Positions 33,666-42,411 of a stretch of DNA of 64,000 bases are shown piece after piece; position 1 is the stretch's first letter, and each line of letters begins with the position of its first letter. The stretch is from Pseudoponticoccus marisrubri (lineage in GTDB: Bacteria; Pseudomonadota; Alphaproteobacteria; Rhodobacterales; Rhodobacteraceae), in NCBI RefSeq assembly GCF_001482405.1, contig NZ_LPXO01000001.1:124001-188000 (forward strand), in the 5' to 3' direction. The position numbers and the translations under genes are program-made. Below the pieces are notes generated by a model. The model did no database searches. It was not told the DNA's origin and saw nothing but the letters and a program-made list of their open reading frames with translations.

Positions 33666-33797
33666 GCCGCGCCCGCCCGTCGCGGCGGGCGGCGCACGAC
33701 CCTTGCACCGGCCGGGCACGCGGCCGCCGCAACACGCGGCGGAGATGGCAGCGGCGCGCTTGGCGCCCCGCCCCGGCCGCATCCGGAAAGACATCCC

Positions 33798-35168
33798 TTG
33801 GCCATTTCACAGACTTCCCGCGCGCAGGACATCCCGTCCGTCCGCGCGATCTTCGACCTTGCCTGGCCGCTGACGCTCAAGGCCATCATGCTGCATGGCA
33901 TTGTGGTGATCGACGGCTACCTCGTCTCGTCGCTGGGCGAATCCGCCGTCGCCGTGCTGGGCCTCTCGGCCTCGATCGCGGGGCTGCTGCTGGGCCTGAT
34001 CGTGGCCTTTTCGAACGCGACGCAGATCCGCATCGCGCAGGCCTTCGGCAGCGCCGACGCGGTGTTCCTCAAATCCGCCCTGCTGGCGGGGCTGGTCATC
34101 AATGTCGGGGTGGTGCTGATCGGCCTTGCCCTGCTGGCATTCTTTGCCGGCGACGTGATCGACACGCTGGCCCATGATGCCTGGATCGCCGACGAGGCGC
34201 GGCGCTACCTGTCGGTCTTCGCGCTGGTGGTGCTGGCGGAATCCGTCGGCCATTGCCTGACGAGCTTCTTCAACGGCTGCGGCCAGACCCGGCTGCCGGC
34301 GCTCAGCTACCTTGTCGCGGTGCCGGTCAACGTGGTGGCCAGCGTCGTGCTGATCCACGGCCATTTCGGCGCGCCGCAGTTGGGCGTGGTGGGCGCGGCC
34401 TGGGGCAGCGTCCTCGCCTCGGTGCTGCAGGTCGGCTTTCTTGCCGTGGTGCTGCTGTGGCGGCGGCGCGACCTCTTGCGCGTGGCGGGCTGGCGCAATG
34501 GCAGCTTTGCCGCATCGCTGCGCCGGCATCTCGTCTTTGCCCTGCCGATCGCCGCCACCTTCGGCAGCGCCACCGTCGCGCTGCATGTCTGCGGGCTGAT
34601 CTATGCCGATCTCCCGGTGAACCAGTTCGCGGCGATGACCATCATCATGCCCTGGGTACAGGTCGCCGGGACCTTCGGGATGAGCTGGGCGCAATCGACC
34701 GGCATCATCGTGGCGCAGCTTCTGGGACGCGGCACCTCCGGGCCCGATCTCGACCGTTTCCTGGCCGGGGCGTGGCGGGCGGCCATCGTCGCAGCAGGTG
34801 TGGTGGCGGCCTTCTATGCCGGCATCTGTCTTTCCACGCCCTGGATCTATGCCGAGCTGCATGCCGAGACACAGCGCACCCTGCTGAGTTTCCTGCCCAT
34901 CCTCGTGCTGCTGCCCTTCCCCAAGGGCTCGAACGCGATCTGCGGCAACACGCTGCGCGCCGGGGGCGAGACGGTCTATGTCATGCACATCTTCGTCTGG
35001 TCGCAATGGCTGTTCCGCGTACCCGCAACGGCACTGATGGTGCTCTATCTGGAACTGCCGGTGTTCTGGGTCTTTTCGCTGCTGCTGGCCGAGGAGCTGG
35101 TCAAGTTCCCGCCTTTCCACCTGCGCCTGCTGCGCGGCCGCTGGAAGCGCGGCGGCGTGATGGAGTAG
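33798..35168 (+). CDS. MATE-family efflux transporter
   Basis: The reading frame starts at TTG 33798 (MAISQTSRAQDIPSV). 456 residues with 12 predicted membrane helices in two halves of six, as in MatE (NorM/DinF) proteins. These export cationic or organic compounds using Na+ or H+. It follows the GntR gene in the same direction after 132 bases. It has no obvious part in alginate use and may be a separate unit. The start codon is less certain than the frame. Confidence 0.8.
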   Translation: MAISQTSRAQDIPSVRAIFDLAWPLTLKAIMLHGIVVIDGYLVSSLGESAVAVLGLSASIAGLLLGLIVAFSNATQIRIAQAFGSADAVFLKSALLAGLVINVGVVLIGLALLAFFAGDVIDTLAHDAWIADEARRYLSVFALVVLAESVGHCLTSFFNGCGQTRLPALSYLVAVPVNVVASVVLIHGHFGAPQLGVVGAAWGSVLASVLQVGFLAVVLLWRRRDLLRVAGWRNGSFAASLRRHLVFALPIAATFGSATVALHVCGLIYADLPVNQFAAMTIIMPWVQVAGTFGMSWAQSTGIIVAQLLGRGTSGPDLDRFLAGAWRAAIVAAGVVAAFYAGICLSTPWIYAELHAETQRTLLSFLPILVLLPFPKGSNAICGNTLRAGGETVYVMHIFVWSQWLFRVPATALMVLYLELPVFWVFSLLLAEELVKFPPFHLRLLRGRWKRGGVME

Positions 35169-35223
35169 CTGCCGGGCCAGGCCGGCGCGGTGCGCCCCTC
35201 CGAAAGCGCACCGCGGCCAGCGC

Positions 35224-35688
35224 TCATCCCCCGGGCGGGCCGGGGCTTCGCCACGCCATGAGCATATCCGGCATCTTTTCCGCGTTGCTCGACCCGTCCG
35301 TTTTCCGAACCTCGTGAAAGCCGTTGCGGCGGTAGAAGCTGATCGCGCGGTGATTGCGCTGGAACACCCAAAGCTGAAGGACGTCATGCCGCGCCTTCGC
35401 CTTGTCGAGCAGGGTCTTGCCCAACGCCTGTCCGACATGGCCCGGCAGAAGTTAAAGATGATCGACCCAGCCCGGCTTGAACGCGCAGAAGCCGACCAGA
35501 CGGCCTGTCTACTCGGCGACCCAGACCTCGCAGGTGGGAAAAACCTTGTTGCGGTAGAAGGCCCTATCCCCGTCGAGCGTGTGCAGCACGGGCAGGAAGG
35601 GCAGGAAATGCGACCGCGATTTCCGGGCGATGGCCGCGACGGTATCGGACTCCGCCGGGACTGCCGGCCTGACGATCGCCTTTTCCAT
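35224..35688 (-). pseudogene. GNAT acetyltransferase with two in-frame stops
   Basis: Starting at ATG 35688 (MEKAIVRPAVPAE), a GNAT fold can be read in one frame: TVAAIARKSRSHFLPFLP, CEVWVAE, then TAG, TGRLVGFCAFKPGWVDHL, then TAA, LLPGHVGQALGKTLLDKAK, LQLWVFQRNHRAISFYRRNGFHEV. The order is that of an intact acetyltransferase of about 150 residues including the acetyl-CoA loop (GHVGQALGK), so only the two stops break it; the second is probably a changed Tyr codon. It converges with the MATE gene. Confidence 0.8.
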
Positions 35689-35737
35689 CGCGCCCCGGCC
35701 CCTGACCAACGCTCTTACCGATCATACCACCTGCCGC

Positions 35738-37021
35738 TTACGGGTCCACCAGTCCCGGCAGGGTCAGAGAGATCGCCGGCACGAAGGTGATGAGCATCAA
35801 CGCCAGGAAGATCGCGAAGTAGAAGGGCCAGATCGTGCGCACCGCCTTCTCCATCGGCAGCTTGCCCACCGCGCAGCCCACGAAGAGACAGGAGCCCACC
35901 GGCGGCGTGCACAGCCCCAGCCCCAGGTTGACCAGCAGTATCATTCCGAACTGGTAGGGATCGACGCCCAGACTGTTGGCCACCGGCAGGAAGATCGGCG
36001 TGCAGATCAGGATCAGCGCCGCCATGTCCATGATCATGCCCAGCACCAGCAGGACGAGGTTGATCAGCAGCAGGATCAGGATCGGGTTGTCGGTCAGCCC
36101 GGTCATCAGCTCGACCGTCCGCGACGGCACCCGGTAGAAGGTCAGCATATAGGCAAAGGCCCCCGCGCAGGCGATCAGGATCATCACCATGGCGGTGGTG
36201 CGCACCGATTGCCGGACGGCGATGCGGAAATTCTCCCACGTGATGTTGCGATAGACCAGCAGCGTCACGAGGAAGGCATAGATCGCGCCGAAGGCCCCGG
36301 ATTCGGTCACGGTGAAGACGCCCGACAGCACGCCGCCCACGATGATGACCGCCGTCATCAGCCCCGGCAGCGCGCCCAGGAAGGCCAGCGCCAGCGCAAC
36401 CCAGCCGGGGAAGGTCTCGGCCCGGTAGCCGCGCCGGACCGCCACGAGGTAGGCTGCCAGCGCGAGGCAGAGGCACATCAGCACCCCCGGCACCACCCCG
36501 GCGAGGAACAGCTTGGAGATCGAGATCCCGCCCCCCGCCGCGATGGCGAAGATGATCATGTTGTGGCTGGGCGGAATGATGATCCCCGCAATGGACGAGG
36601 TCACGGTCACGTTGACGGCGTAATCGGCATCATAGCCCTTCTCCTTCATCACCGGCACGAGGATCGAACCCAGCGCCGAGATGTCGGCCACGGCCGAGCC
36701 CGAGATGCCGCCGAACAGCATCGAGGAGAAGACATTGACGATGCCCAGCCCCCCGCGCACCGCGCCCACCGCGGCCGAGGCGAAGCGGACCAGCCGCATG
36801 GCGATGCCGCCATGGAACATCAGCTCGCCCGCGAAGATGAAGAAGGGAATCGCCATCAGCGAAAAGACGTTGATCCCCGAGATGATGCGCTGAAAGCCGA
36901 TCATCAGCGGCAGGCCCTCGTACCAGAAGGCGGCGATGGCCGAGATGCCCAGCGCGAAGGCCACCGGCACGCCGATGAGCACGCAGACCCCGAACAGGCC
37001 CAGCAAGACAAGCAGTCCCAT
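35738..37021 (-). CDS. dctM: TRAP transporter large permease (DctM type)
   Basis: 427 residues with about 12 membrane segments and typical DctM stretches (MLFGGISGSAVADISALGSILVPVM near 115 and IIPPSHNMIIFA near 163). It forms the transport channel of a tripartite, Na+-driven importer of carboxylates or sugar acids. It follows the small permease by 9 bases and is the last gene of the TRAP operon. Confidence 0.93.
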   Translation of the reverse strand: MGLLVLLGLFGVCVLIGVPVAFALGISAIAAFWYEGLPLMIGFQRIISGINVFSLMAIPFFIFAGELMFHGGIAMRLVRFASAAVGAVRGGLGIVNVFSSMLFGGISGSAVADISALGSILVPVMKEKGYDADYAVNVTVTSSIAGIIIPPSHNMIIFAIAAGGGISISKLFLAGVVPGVLMCLCLALAAYLVAVRRGYRAETFPGWVALALAFLGALPGLMTAVIIVGGVLSGVFTVTESGAFGAIYAFLVTLLVYRNITWENFRIAVRQSVRTTAMVMILIACAGAFAYMLTFYRVPSRTVELMTGLTDNPILILLLINLVLLVLGMIMDMAALILICTPIFLPVANSLGVDPYQFGMILLVNLGLGLCTPPVGSCLFVGCAVGKLPMEKAVRTIWPFYFAIFLALMLITFVPAISLTLPGLVDP

Positions 37022-37030
37022 GAATGTTTC

Positions 37031-37558
37031 CTATTCGAACGTGTCGCGGCGCAGGTCGCGCCGCTGCGCGCGGCGCAGCAGGTGGCCCAGCGAGAACAGC
37101 AGGATCAGCCCGCCCCCCACGGTCAGCGGCAGCGAGCGCAGCCCCTCGGGCAGGCCGATCAGCGGGATCTGCGAGCCCCATTTGAACAGGGTCAGCCGCG
37201 CCCCGTAGAGCAGCATCAGCGCGCCGAACCCGGCCATGGCAAGATCCGTCGCGATCACCAGCACCGCCCGCACCCGCGCCGGCACGGCGCTGCGCAGCGC
37301 CGTCACCGCAAGATGCGTATGCTCGTGCACGCCCACGGCCGCGCCGAGAAAGGCGATGACCATCACCAGCAGGAAGGCCACCTGCTCGACCCAGGTGGGT
37401 GTGGCATTCAGCACGTAGCGGCCGAAGACCAGCCAGCCGAAGATCGCCGTCAGCGCCACCAGCGCCACGCCGGTGATGATCCGGCAGAGCGCGGCGATCG
37501 CGTCGAGCGTCCGGTCGATCGCGCCCAGGTGGCGCGGGCTGTCGTCAGGGTCAGTCAT
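37031..37558 (-). CDS. dctQ: TRAP transporter small permease (DctQ type)
   Basis: Start at ATG 37558 (MTDPDDSPRH). 175 residues with four membrane segments; WLVFGRYVLNATPTWVEQVA is the conserved DctQ stretch. It pairs with DctM and contacts the binding protein. Gene order dctP-dctQ-dctM is standard. Confidence 0.92.
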   Translation of the reverse strand: MTDPDDSPRHLGAIDRTLDAIAALCRIITGVALVALTAIFGWLVFGRYVLNATPTWVEQVAFLLVMVIAFLGAAVGVHEHTHLAVTALRSAVPARVRAVLVIATDLAMAGFGALMLLYGARLTLFKWGSQIPLIGLPEGLRSLPLTVGGGLILLFSLGHLLRRAQRRDLRRDTFE

Positions 37559-37622
37559 TCGATCCCCCGGGGGAAGGACGGCCCCGGACAGGTCTCTGCC
37601 GGGGCCGCGTGTCATCGTCGGA

Positions 37623-38606
37623 TCAGTCGGTGGACTGGATCAGCTCGACCAGCGGGCGCAGATCGGCATTCTGCGACAGGTAGGCCTCGTAGACCGGGGC
37701 CATCGCCTCGGCGAAGGGGGTCTTGTCGGCGATCTCGTTGGTCTGCACGCCCGCGGCCTCGACCGTCTCGCGGCTCGACGCCTCACGCTCGGCCCAGAGA
37801 TCGCGCTGCAACGCGGCGGATTCCTGTGCGGCCTCGGTCACCGCGTCCTGCATCTCCTCCGAGAGCCCGTTGAAGATATCGGCATTGATGCACAGGCATT
37901 CGGGGATGATCAGGTGCTGGCTGAGCGAGTAGTAGCCCGCCACCTCGTAATGCCCCGTGGATTCGTAAGAGGGCCAGTTGTTCTCGGCCCCGTCGACCAC
38001 GCCGGTCTTGAGCGACTGGTAGACCTCGGCAAAGGCCATCGGCGAGGGGTTGCCGCCCAGCTCCGAGATCATGCCGGAATAGAGGTCGTTGTTCATCACG
38101 CGGACCTTCATGCCGGCCACGTCATCCGGCGCGTTGATCGGCTTGTCGCCATTGTAGAACGACCGCGCGCCGGCATCGTACCAGGCCAGCGGGATCAGGC
38201 CCTTGGCCTCCATCCCGTCCGAGATCATCTGCCCGCCTTCGCCGTTCAGCACGCGGAACATGTGATCCACGTCCTTGAAGATGAAGGGCAGCGACACGAC
38301 GTTGGCCTCGGGCGCGATGGGGCCGATCGGGCCGAGGTTGAAATTGCCGATGGCCAGCCCGCCCAGGCGGACCTGCTCGATGGCGTCGGGCTGGCTGCCC
38401 AACGTGCCGCCATGGAACATCTGCAAGGTGATCTCGCCATCCGTCTTCTCGTCCAGCAGTTCGGCGAAACGGTCCATGGCGACGGTGTTGGGGTAGCCTT
38501 CGACATGGATGTTCCACCCCCGCCAGGTCTCGGCGCCGGCCGCGGTGGCGGCCAGTGTCAGGACGGCGAGCGCGCCGGTGAAAGAAGTGCTGAGCGTCTG
38601 GTACAT
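37623..38606 (-). CDS. dctP: TRAP transporter solute-binding protein (DctP type)
   Basis: Start at ATG 38606, with AAAGGGAGG upstream. 327 residues: signal peptide to about 25 (AATAAGAE), then the DctP fold with MKVRVMNNDLYSGMISELGGNPSPMAF, in which the conserved Arg binds the substrate carboxylate, and TGVVDGAENNWPSYES. The neighbouring ManD-like dehydratase and GntR suggest a sugar acid or uronate as substrate. The GntR-type operator at 38845 is 239 bases upstream. Confidence 0.92.
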   Translation of the reverse strand: MYQTLSTSFTGALAVLTLAATAAGAETWRGWNIHVEGYPNTVAMDRFAELLDEKTDGEITLQMFHGGTLGSQPDAIEQVRLGGLAIGNFNLGPIGPIAPEANVVSLPFIFKDVDHMFRVLNGEGGQMISDGMEAKGLIPLAWYDAGARSFYNGDKPINAPDDVAGMKVRVMNNDLYSGMISELGGNPSPMAFAEVYQSLKTGVVDGAENNWPSYESTGHYEVAGYYSLSQHLIIPECLCINADIFNGLSEEMQDAVTEAAQESAALQRDLWAEREASSRETVEAAGVQTNEIADKTPFAEAMAPVYEAYLSQNADLRPLVELIQSTD

Positions 38607-38844
38607 GAGGTCCTCCCTTTCGTTTCGTGACCAGGTCCGGCCACAGGCCCGCCGCGCCCGACAGGTGTCGGCCTTGCGCGTGCGGACCCACGGCCCAGCC
38701 GGGGGACACAACCGCGCCCGCCCGGTGATCTGATTGTCGAAGCTGTCCCGCCCGCGGGCCGCCCTGCGCCTGCCTGCCCGTTTGGCGACAGACGAGACCG
38801 GGCCCGACCGTGCGGATCCATCTCCTCCCTGCACCAATTGGAGA

Positions 38845-38856
38845 CTAGTATCCCAG
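38845..38856. promoter_or_regulatory. GntR operator copy in TRAP/gntR intergenic region
   Basis: CTAGTATCCCAG matches the CTRGNATNCYAG palindrome found three times before the ABC operon. It lies between the divergent dctP (38606) and gntR (38986) genes in a 379-base intergenic region in which I see no other feature. Confidence 0.65.
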
Positions 38857-38985
38857 ATAAGTCAAGCGGCGAATTTGGTGCGATTTTGCACGACCGGTCT
38901 ACCGGGCACGGCTCTGTCGAGCGCAGTGGCGAAAACCGCCGGCACGCGCTAAAGGCAGGGCATCTGACACCGGGAGGAGACGGGC

Positions 38986-39666
38986 ATGGACAGCACCATC
39001 GGCCTGACGGCGCCGCGCACCACGACCGACATCGTGTTCGACACGCTGTATCACGAGATCCTGACGCTGAAGCTGCTGCCCCGCACGCGGATCTCCGAGG
39101 CCGAGGTGGCCAAGCGGCTGGACGTGTCGCGCCAGCCGGTGCGCGACGCGTTCAACCGGCTCAGCAATCTGGGCCTGCTGCTGGTGCGGCCGCAGCGCGC
39201 GACCGAGATCCGCGGCTTCTCGATGTCCGAGATCGACAATGCCCGCTTCGTCCGCATGGCGGTCGAGCTGGAGGTCGTCGAACGCGCCTGCGCGATCTGG
39301 GACGCGGCGCAGGCCCGGACGCTCTCGGAGATGATCGCGCAGCAGGAAGACGCGGCGGCAGACAAGGAGACCGAGCGTTTCCACGCGCTCGATTACGCGT
39401 TCCATCGCCATATCTGCGACAGCATCGGCCGGCCGCTGGCCTTCGAGACGATCGAGCGCTGCAAGCGCGGCGTCGACCGGCTCTGCATGCTCAGCCTCGA
39501 GAAGGCGCATGAGGCCGGCGCGATCCTGCGCGACCACCGGCAGATCGCCGAGGCGCTGGAGCAGCGCGACGTGGCCGCGGCCCGCGCCGCACTCAAGACC
39601 CACCTGACGCGGCTCGACGAGACCATCGCCGAGATCCACGCCACGCATGGCACCTATTTCGAGTGA
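38986..39666 (+). CDS. FCD-domain GntR-family regulator, paralogue
   Basis: 226 residues, preceded by GGGAGGAG. Winged helix at about 14-75 (IVFDTLYHEILTLKLLPRTRISEAEVAKRLDVSRQPVRDAFNRLSNLGLL) and FCD domain with DYAFHRHICDSIG, DHRQIAEAL and HLTRLDETI. The recognition-helix stretch VSRQPVRDAF is the same as in the GntR at 32976, so both may read the same operator. It is divergent from the TRAP operon and convergent with the ManD-like gene, ending 10 bases from it. Confidence 0.9.
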   Translation: MDSTIGLTAPRTTTDIVFDTLYHEILTLKLLPRTRISEAEVAKRLDVSRQPVRDAFNRLSNLGLLLVRPQRATEIRGFSMSEIDNARFVRMAVELEVVERACAIWDAAQARTLSEMIAQQEDAAADKETERFHALDYAFHRHICDSIGRPLAFETIERCKRGVDRLCMLSLEKAHEAGAILRDHRQIAEALEQRDVAAARAALKTHLTRLDETIAEIHATHGTYFE

Positions 39667-39676
39667 ACGCCGCCGC

Positions 39677-40903
39677 TCAGTAATTCCACATCGTGCCATC
39701 GGTCAGGCGCACCACCGGGTGACTGCCGGGCTGGTACTCGAAGCGCGCGGCCTCGCCCTCGTCGAAATCGACGCCCAGGCCCGGTGCATCGCTGACATGG
39801 ACCATGCCGCCCATCATCCGGTGCTCCGACGGGAACAGTGCATCGCAGTCCGGCGTGCCCAGCACGAGATATTCCTGGATGCCGAAATTGGGCGCCCAGG
39901 CGTTCAGATGTGCCTGCGCCGCCATCGAGATCGGCGAATGGCTGGGCGCGCCGTGAAACCCGGTGCGCACATGGTGCAGCCCGGCCAGGTCGACGATCCG
40001 CTTCACATGGGTGATGCCGCCGGCATAGGTCACCGCCACACGGATATAGTCGATCAGCTCTTCCTCAATCAGCCTGTTGCAGTCATGGATCGAGTTGAAG
40101 ACCTCGCCGATGGCCACCGGCACCGTTGAATGCTGCCGCAGCAGGCGCAGCGCGGCCTGGTCTTCGGCCGGCGTCGGATCCTCGAGCCAGAACAGGCCGA
40201 CGGGTTCCACCGCCTTGGCGAATTCCGCCGCCTCGCGCGGGGTCAGCCGGTGGTGCACGTCGTGCAGGATCTCGAGATCGGGGCCGAACCGCTCGCGGAT
40301 CTCCATCAGCGCGCCGGGCATGTAGCGCATGTACTTGCCCGTGTCCCAGGTCTCGACCTTGGGCCGGATGCCGGAATAGTCGGTGATGTAGTTCTTCACG
40401 TCGCCCTTTTCCTCGGGCACGGCGTAGCTGGCCGAGGGCGTGCCGGGGATGCCGCATTGCACGCGCACCGCCCTGTAGCCCGCCTCGACGTAATGCGCGA
40501 CCGAGTCCATCAGGTCTTCCAGGTCGGCACCTGTGGCATGGGCATAGCACAGCGCCCCGTCGCGGCTCTTGCCGCCGAACAGCTGGTAGAGCGGCATGTT
40601 CGCCAGCTTGCCCTTGATGTCCCAGAGCGCCATGTCGATCGCGCCGACGGCCGCCATCGCGATGGGGCCGCGCCGGAAATAGGCGCCGCGATAGAAGAAC
40701 TGCCAGATATCCTCGGACCGGCGCGGGTCCATCCCGATCAGGTTCGGCACGAGGTAATCCTGCAGGTATTTCGCGGGCAGCGTCTCGCGGTTGTTCAGCG
40801 TCGCGTCGCCCAGCCCGTAGACCCCCTGGTCGGTCATGATCTTGAGCGTGACGTAGTTCTTCTTCGGGCCGCCGACGAATACCTTGGCATCGGTGATCTT
40901 CAC
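39677..40903 (-). CDS. ManD-like acid-sugar dehydratase (enolase superfamily)
   Basis: GTG start at 40903, with GGAGAGCCC upstream. 408 residues. It aligns with D-mannonate dehydratases: Asn37, His122 and Arg147 match by position; metal ligands Asp215, Glu241 and Glu267 (HDVHHRLTP, LEDP, GEVFN); His217; His317 in GFHGAP. From memory of the Novosphingobium enzyme, a conserved Asp (HGxxD) is Ser321 here, so the substrate may differ from D-mannonate. ManD makes 2-keto-3-deoxygluconate, the same intermediate as the alginate branch. It follows the Gfo/Idh gene by 34 bases. Confidence 0.85.
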   Translation of the reverse strand: MKITDAKVFVGGPKKNYVTLKIMTDQGVYGLGDATLNNRETLPAKYLQDYLVPNLIGMDPRRSEDIWQFFYRGAYFRRGPIAMAAVGAIDMALWDIKGKLANMPLYQLFGGKSRDGALCYAHATGADLEDLMDSVAHYVEAGYRAVRVQCGIPGTPSASYAVPEEKGDVKNYITDYSGIRPKVETWDTGKYMRYMPGALMEIRERFGPDLEILHDVHHRLTPREAAEFAKAVEPVGLFWLEDPTPAEDQAALRLLRQHSTVPVAIGEVFNSIHDCNRLIEEELIDYIRVAVTYAGGITHVKRIVDLAGLHHVRTGFHGAPSHSPISMAAQAHLNAWAPNFGIQEYLVLGTPDCDALFPSEHRMMGGMVHVSDAPGLGVDFDEGEAARFEYQPGSHPVVRLTDGTMWNY

Positions 40904-40937
40904 GGGCTCTCCTCCCTGTATGTGGCCGGCACGGCGC

Positions 40938-42071
40938 TCAGCCCAGCGCCGTCACGTCGGTGCCGGACCCGGACGTGCGGATGATGTCGATGATCTGCTG
41001 GTAGAGGCTGCCTTCGTGAAAGGTCGGATAGGGGTCCACCGTGTGGCCCTGGATGTCCTGCACGAAGATCCGCGCAAGGTGATGCCAGCATTGTTCCGTC
41101 TCGCCCGTCACGTCGGGCAGGCTGTCGCTGATATCGGCGGGCAATGGCAGCGCCTGCCAGCGCCCGTCACGATAGTGATGCAGCTGCCCGCTGCCGTAAT
41201 GCCCCTCGAGGTACAGCGCCCCCTCGGTGCCGTAGAAGACGATGTGATCCTCGTGGAAGCGCGGCACCAGCCCGCCATGCTTGAACAGGACCGAGACGGG
41301 CCGCTCAGCCAGCGGGCTCTGCAGCTGCGCCAGCACGGTATAGGACCATTCGACATTGCTCTCGCCCCATTCCAGCGCGGGGTCGTCCAGATCCTCGGGA
41401 ATGAACGCGCGCCGCGTGGCGAAATTATGCACGCCGGCCACCTTGGGCGCGCGGCCAAGGTCATCGCGCACCTGCCCGGTCACGGTCAGGATCGTCTCGC
41501 CCACCACGGCGCAGGCGATGGACAGGGTATGGGTGAAGTTGTTGTTGAGCCGGCCGCCGCCATCCTCCCGGCGATGCGACCAGCCGAAGGGGATGCCGCG
41601 TTCGAGGTTGAAATGCGAGATGCACTCCACCTCGGTCGGCGCCCCGATCGCCCCCTCGGCCACGAGGCGCTGCGCGTGCAGCACGCTGGGCGTGTAGCGG
41701 AAACTGGCGGCATAGGCGGTCTTGACCCCCGCCGCCTCGGCCCGGCGGCAGAGATCGACCGCCGTGTCGCCCTCGGCCGTCATGGGCTTGTCGCAGAAGA
41801 CGTGGCAGCCACGCTCCAACGCCTGCCGGATCGGTGCGTAATGCGCGCCGCCGGGTGTGGCGATGGACACGATATCCGCGCGGCAGGTCTCGAGCGCCGC
41901 TTCCCAATCGGTGCCGGCAAAGGGAATGCCCATCTCCTCGGCCACCTGCGCCACCACCGCGTCGGTGCGCCCGACAATGCCGACAACCTCCGCCCCCGCC
42001 GCGCGAAACGCCTCGGCATGGCCCCGCCCGGCAAACCCGGTGCCACAGATCAGTACCTTCAATGTCGTCAC
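40938..42071 (-). CDS. Gfo/Idh/MocA-family oxidoreductase
   Basis: GTG start at 42071 chosen because GGAGGGGGA lies directly upstream; an in-frame ATG at 42086 overlaps that ribosome site. 377 residues with Rossmann motif GTGFAGRGHAEAF, EVVGIVGR, and CDKPM, the EKP-type motif with the catalytic Lys. Family members are NAD(P)-dependent sugar or polyol dehydrogenases. It is the first gene of a two-gene operon with the ManD-like dehydratase, and a GntR-type operator lies 26 bases upstream of its start. It might oxidise or reduce a uronate or sugar-acid precursor. Confidence 0.85.
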   Translation of the reverse strand: MTTLKVLICGTGFAGRGHAEAFRAAGAEVVGIVGRTDAVVAQVAEEMGIPFAGTDWEAALETCRADIVSIATPGGAHYAPIRQALERGCHVFCDKPMTAEGDTAVDLCRRAEAAGVKTAYAASFRYTPSVLHAQRLVAEGAIGAPTEVECISHFNLERGIPFGWSHRREDGGGRLNNNFTHTLSIACAVVGETILTVTGQVRDDLGRAPKVAGVHNFATRRAFIPEDLDDPALEWGESNVEWSYTVLAQLQSPLAERPVSVLFKHGGLVPRFHEDHIVFYGTEGALYLEGHYGSGQLHHYRDGRWQALPLPADISDSLPDVTGETEQCWHHLARIFVQDIQGHTVDPYPTFHEGSLYQQIIDIIRTSGSGTDVTALG

Positions 42072-42096
42072 AGGCTCCCCCTCCATATCTGAGCTA

Positions 42097-42108
42097 CTAG
42101 CATACTAG
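42097..42108. promoter_or_regulatory. GntR operator copy before Gfo/ManD operon
   Basis: CTAGCATACTAG fits CTRGNATNCYAG and lies 26 bases upstream of the GTG of the oxidoreductase gene, where a repressor would block the promoter or early transcription. Confidence 0.65.
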
Positions 42109-42411
42109 TAAATCAGACGAGGGCAATGCGAATCCGCCGACATAATCCACCGCCGCATCGGGCGTCGATGATATCGCAACAGTAAGGGCAATCAGGCAGA
42201 TGGATCCCGAACGCGGCGCCATCATGATCACGACCAAGCGCCGCCTCGGCCGTGGGCGCTTGCGAAGGGAGACCCGTTGTTCCCGGCCTGTCGCGCGCCC
42301 GCTTGCGCCCGAATCGACCATGTTTCTACGGCCCGATCATACCGATGCCGTGATTGCGGGAACATTTTGCAGCTGCAGCGTGTTGCTTGGGCCAACGAGC
42401 CAGGAGTGAAC
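42109..42411. other. Intergenic region between divergent operons
   Basis: About 300 bases with no gene. It must hold the promoters of the oxidoreductase operon and of the aldehyde dehydrogenase gene; apart from the operator at its left edge I see no clear motif. Confidence 0.4.

Noticed and set aside
35579-37873. 764-codon open frame opposite the TRAP genes
   Set aside because: Arg/His/Gln-rich antisense product covering three well-supported TRAP genes.
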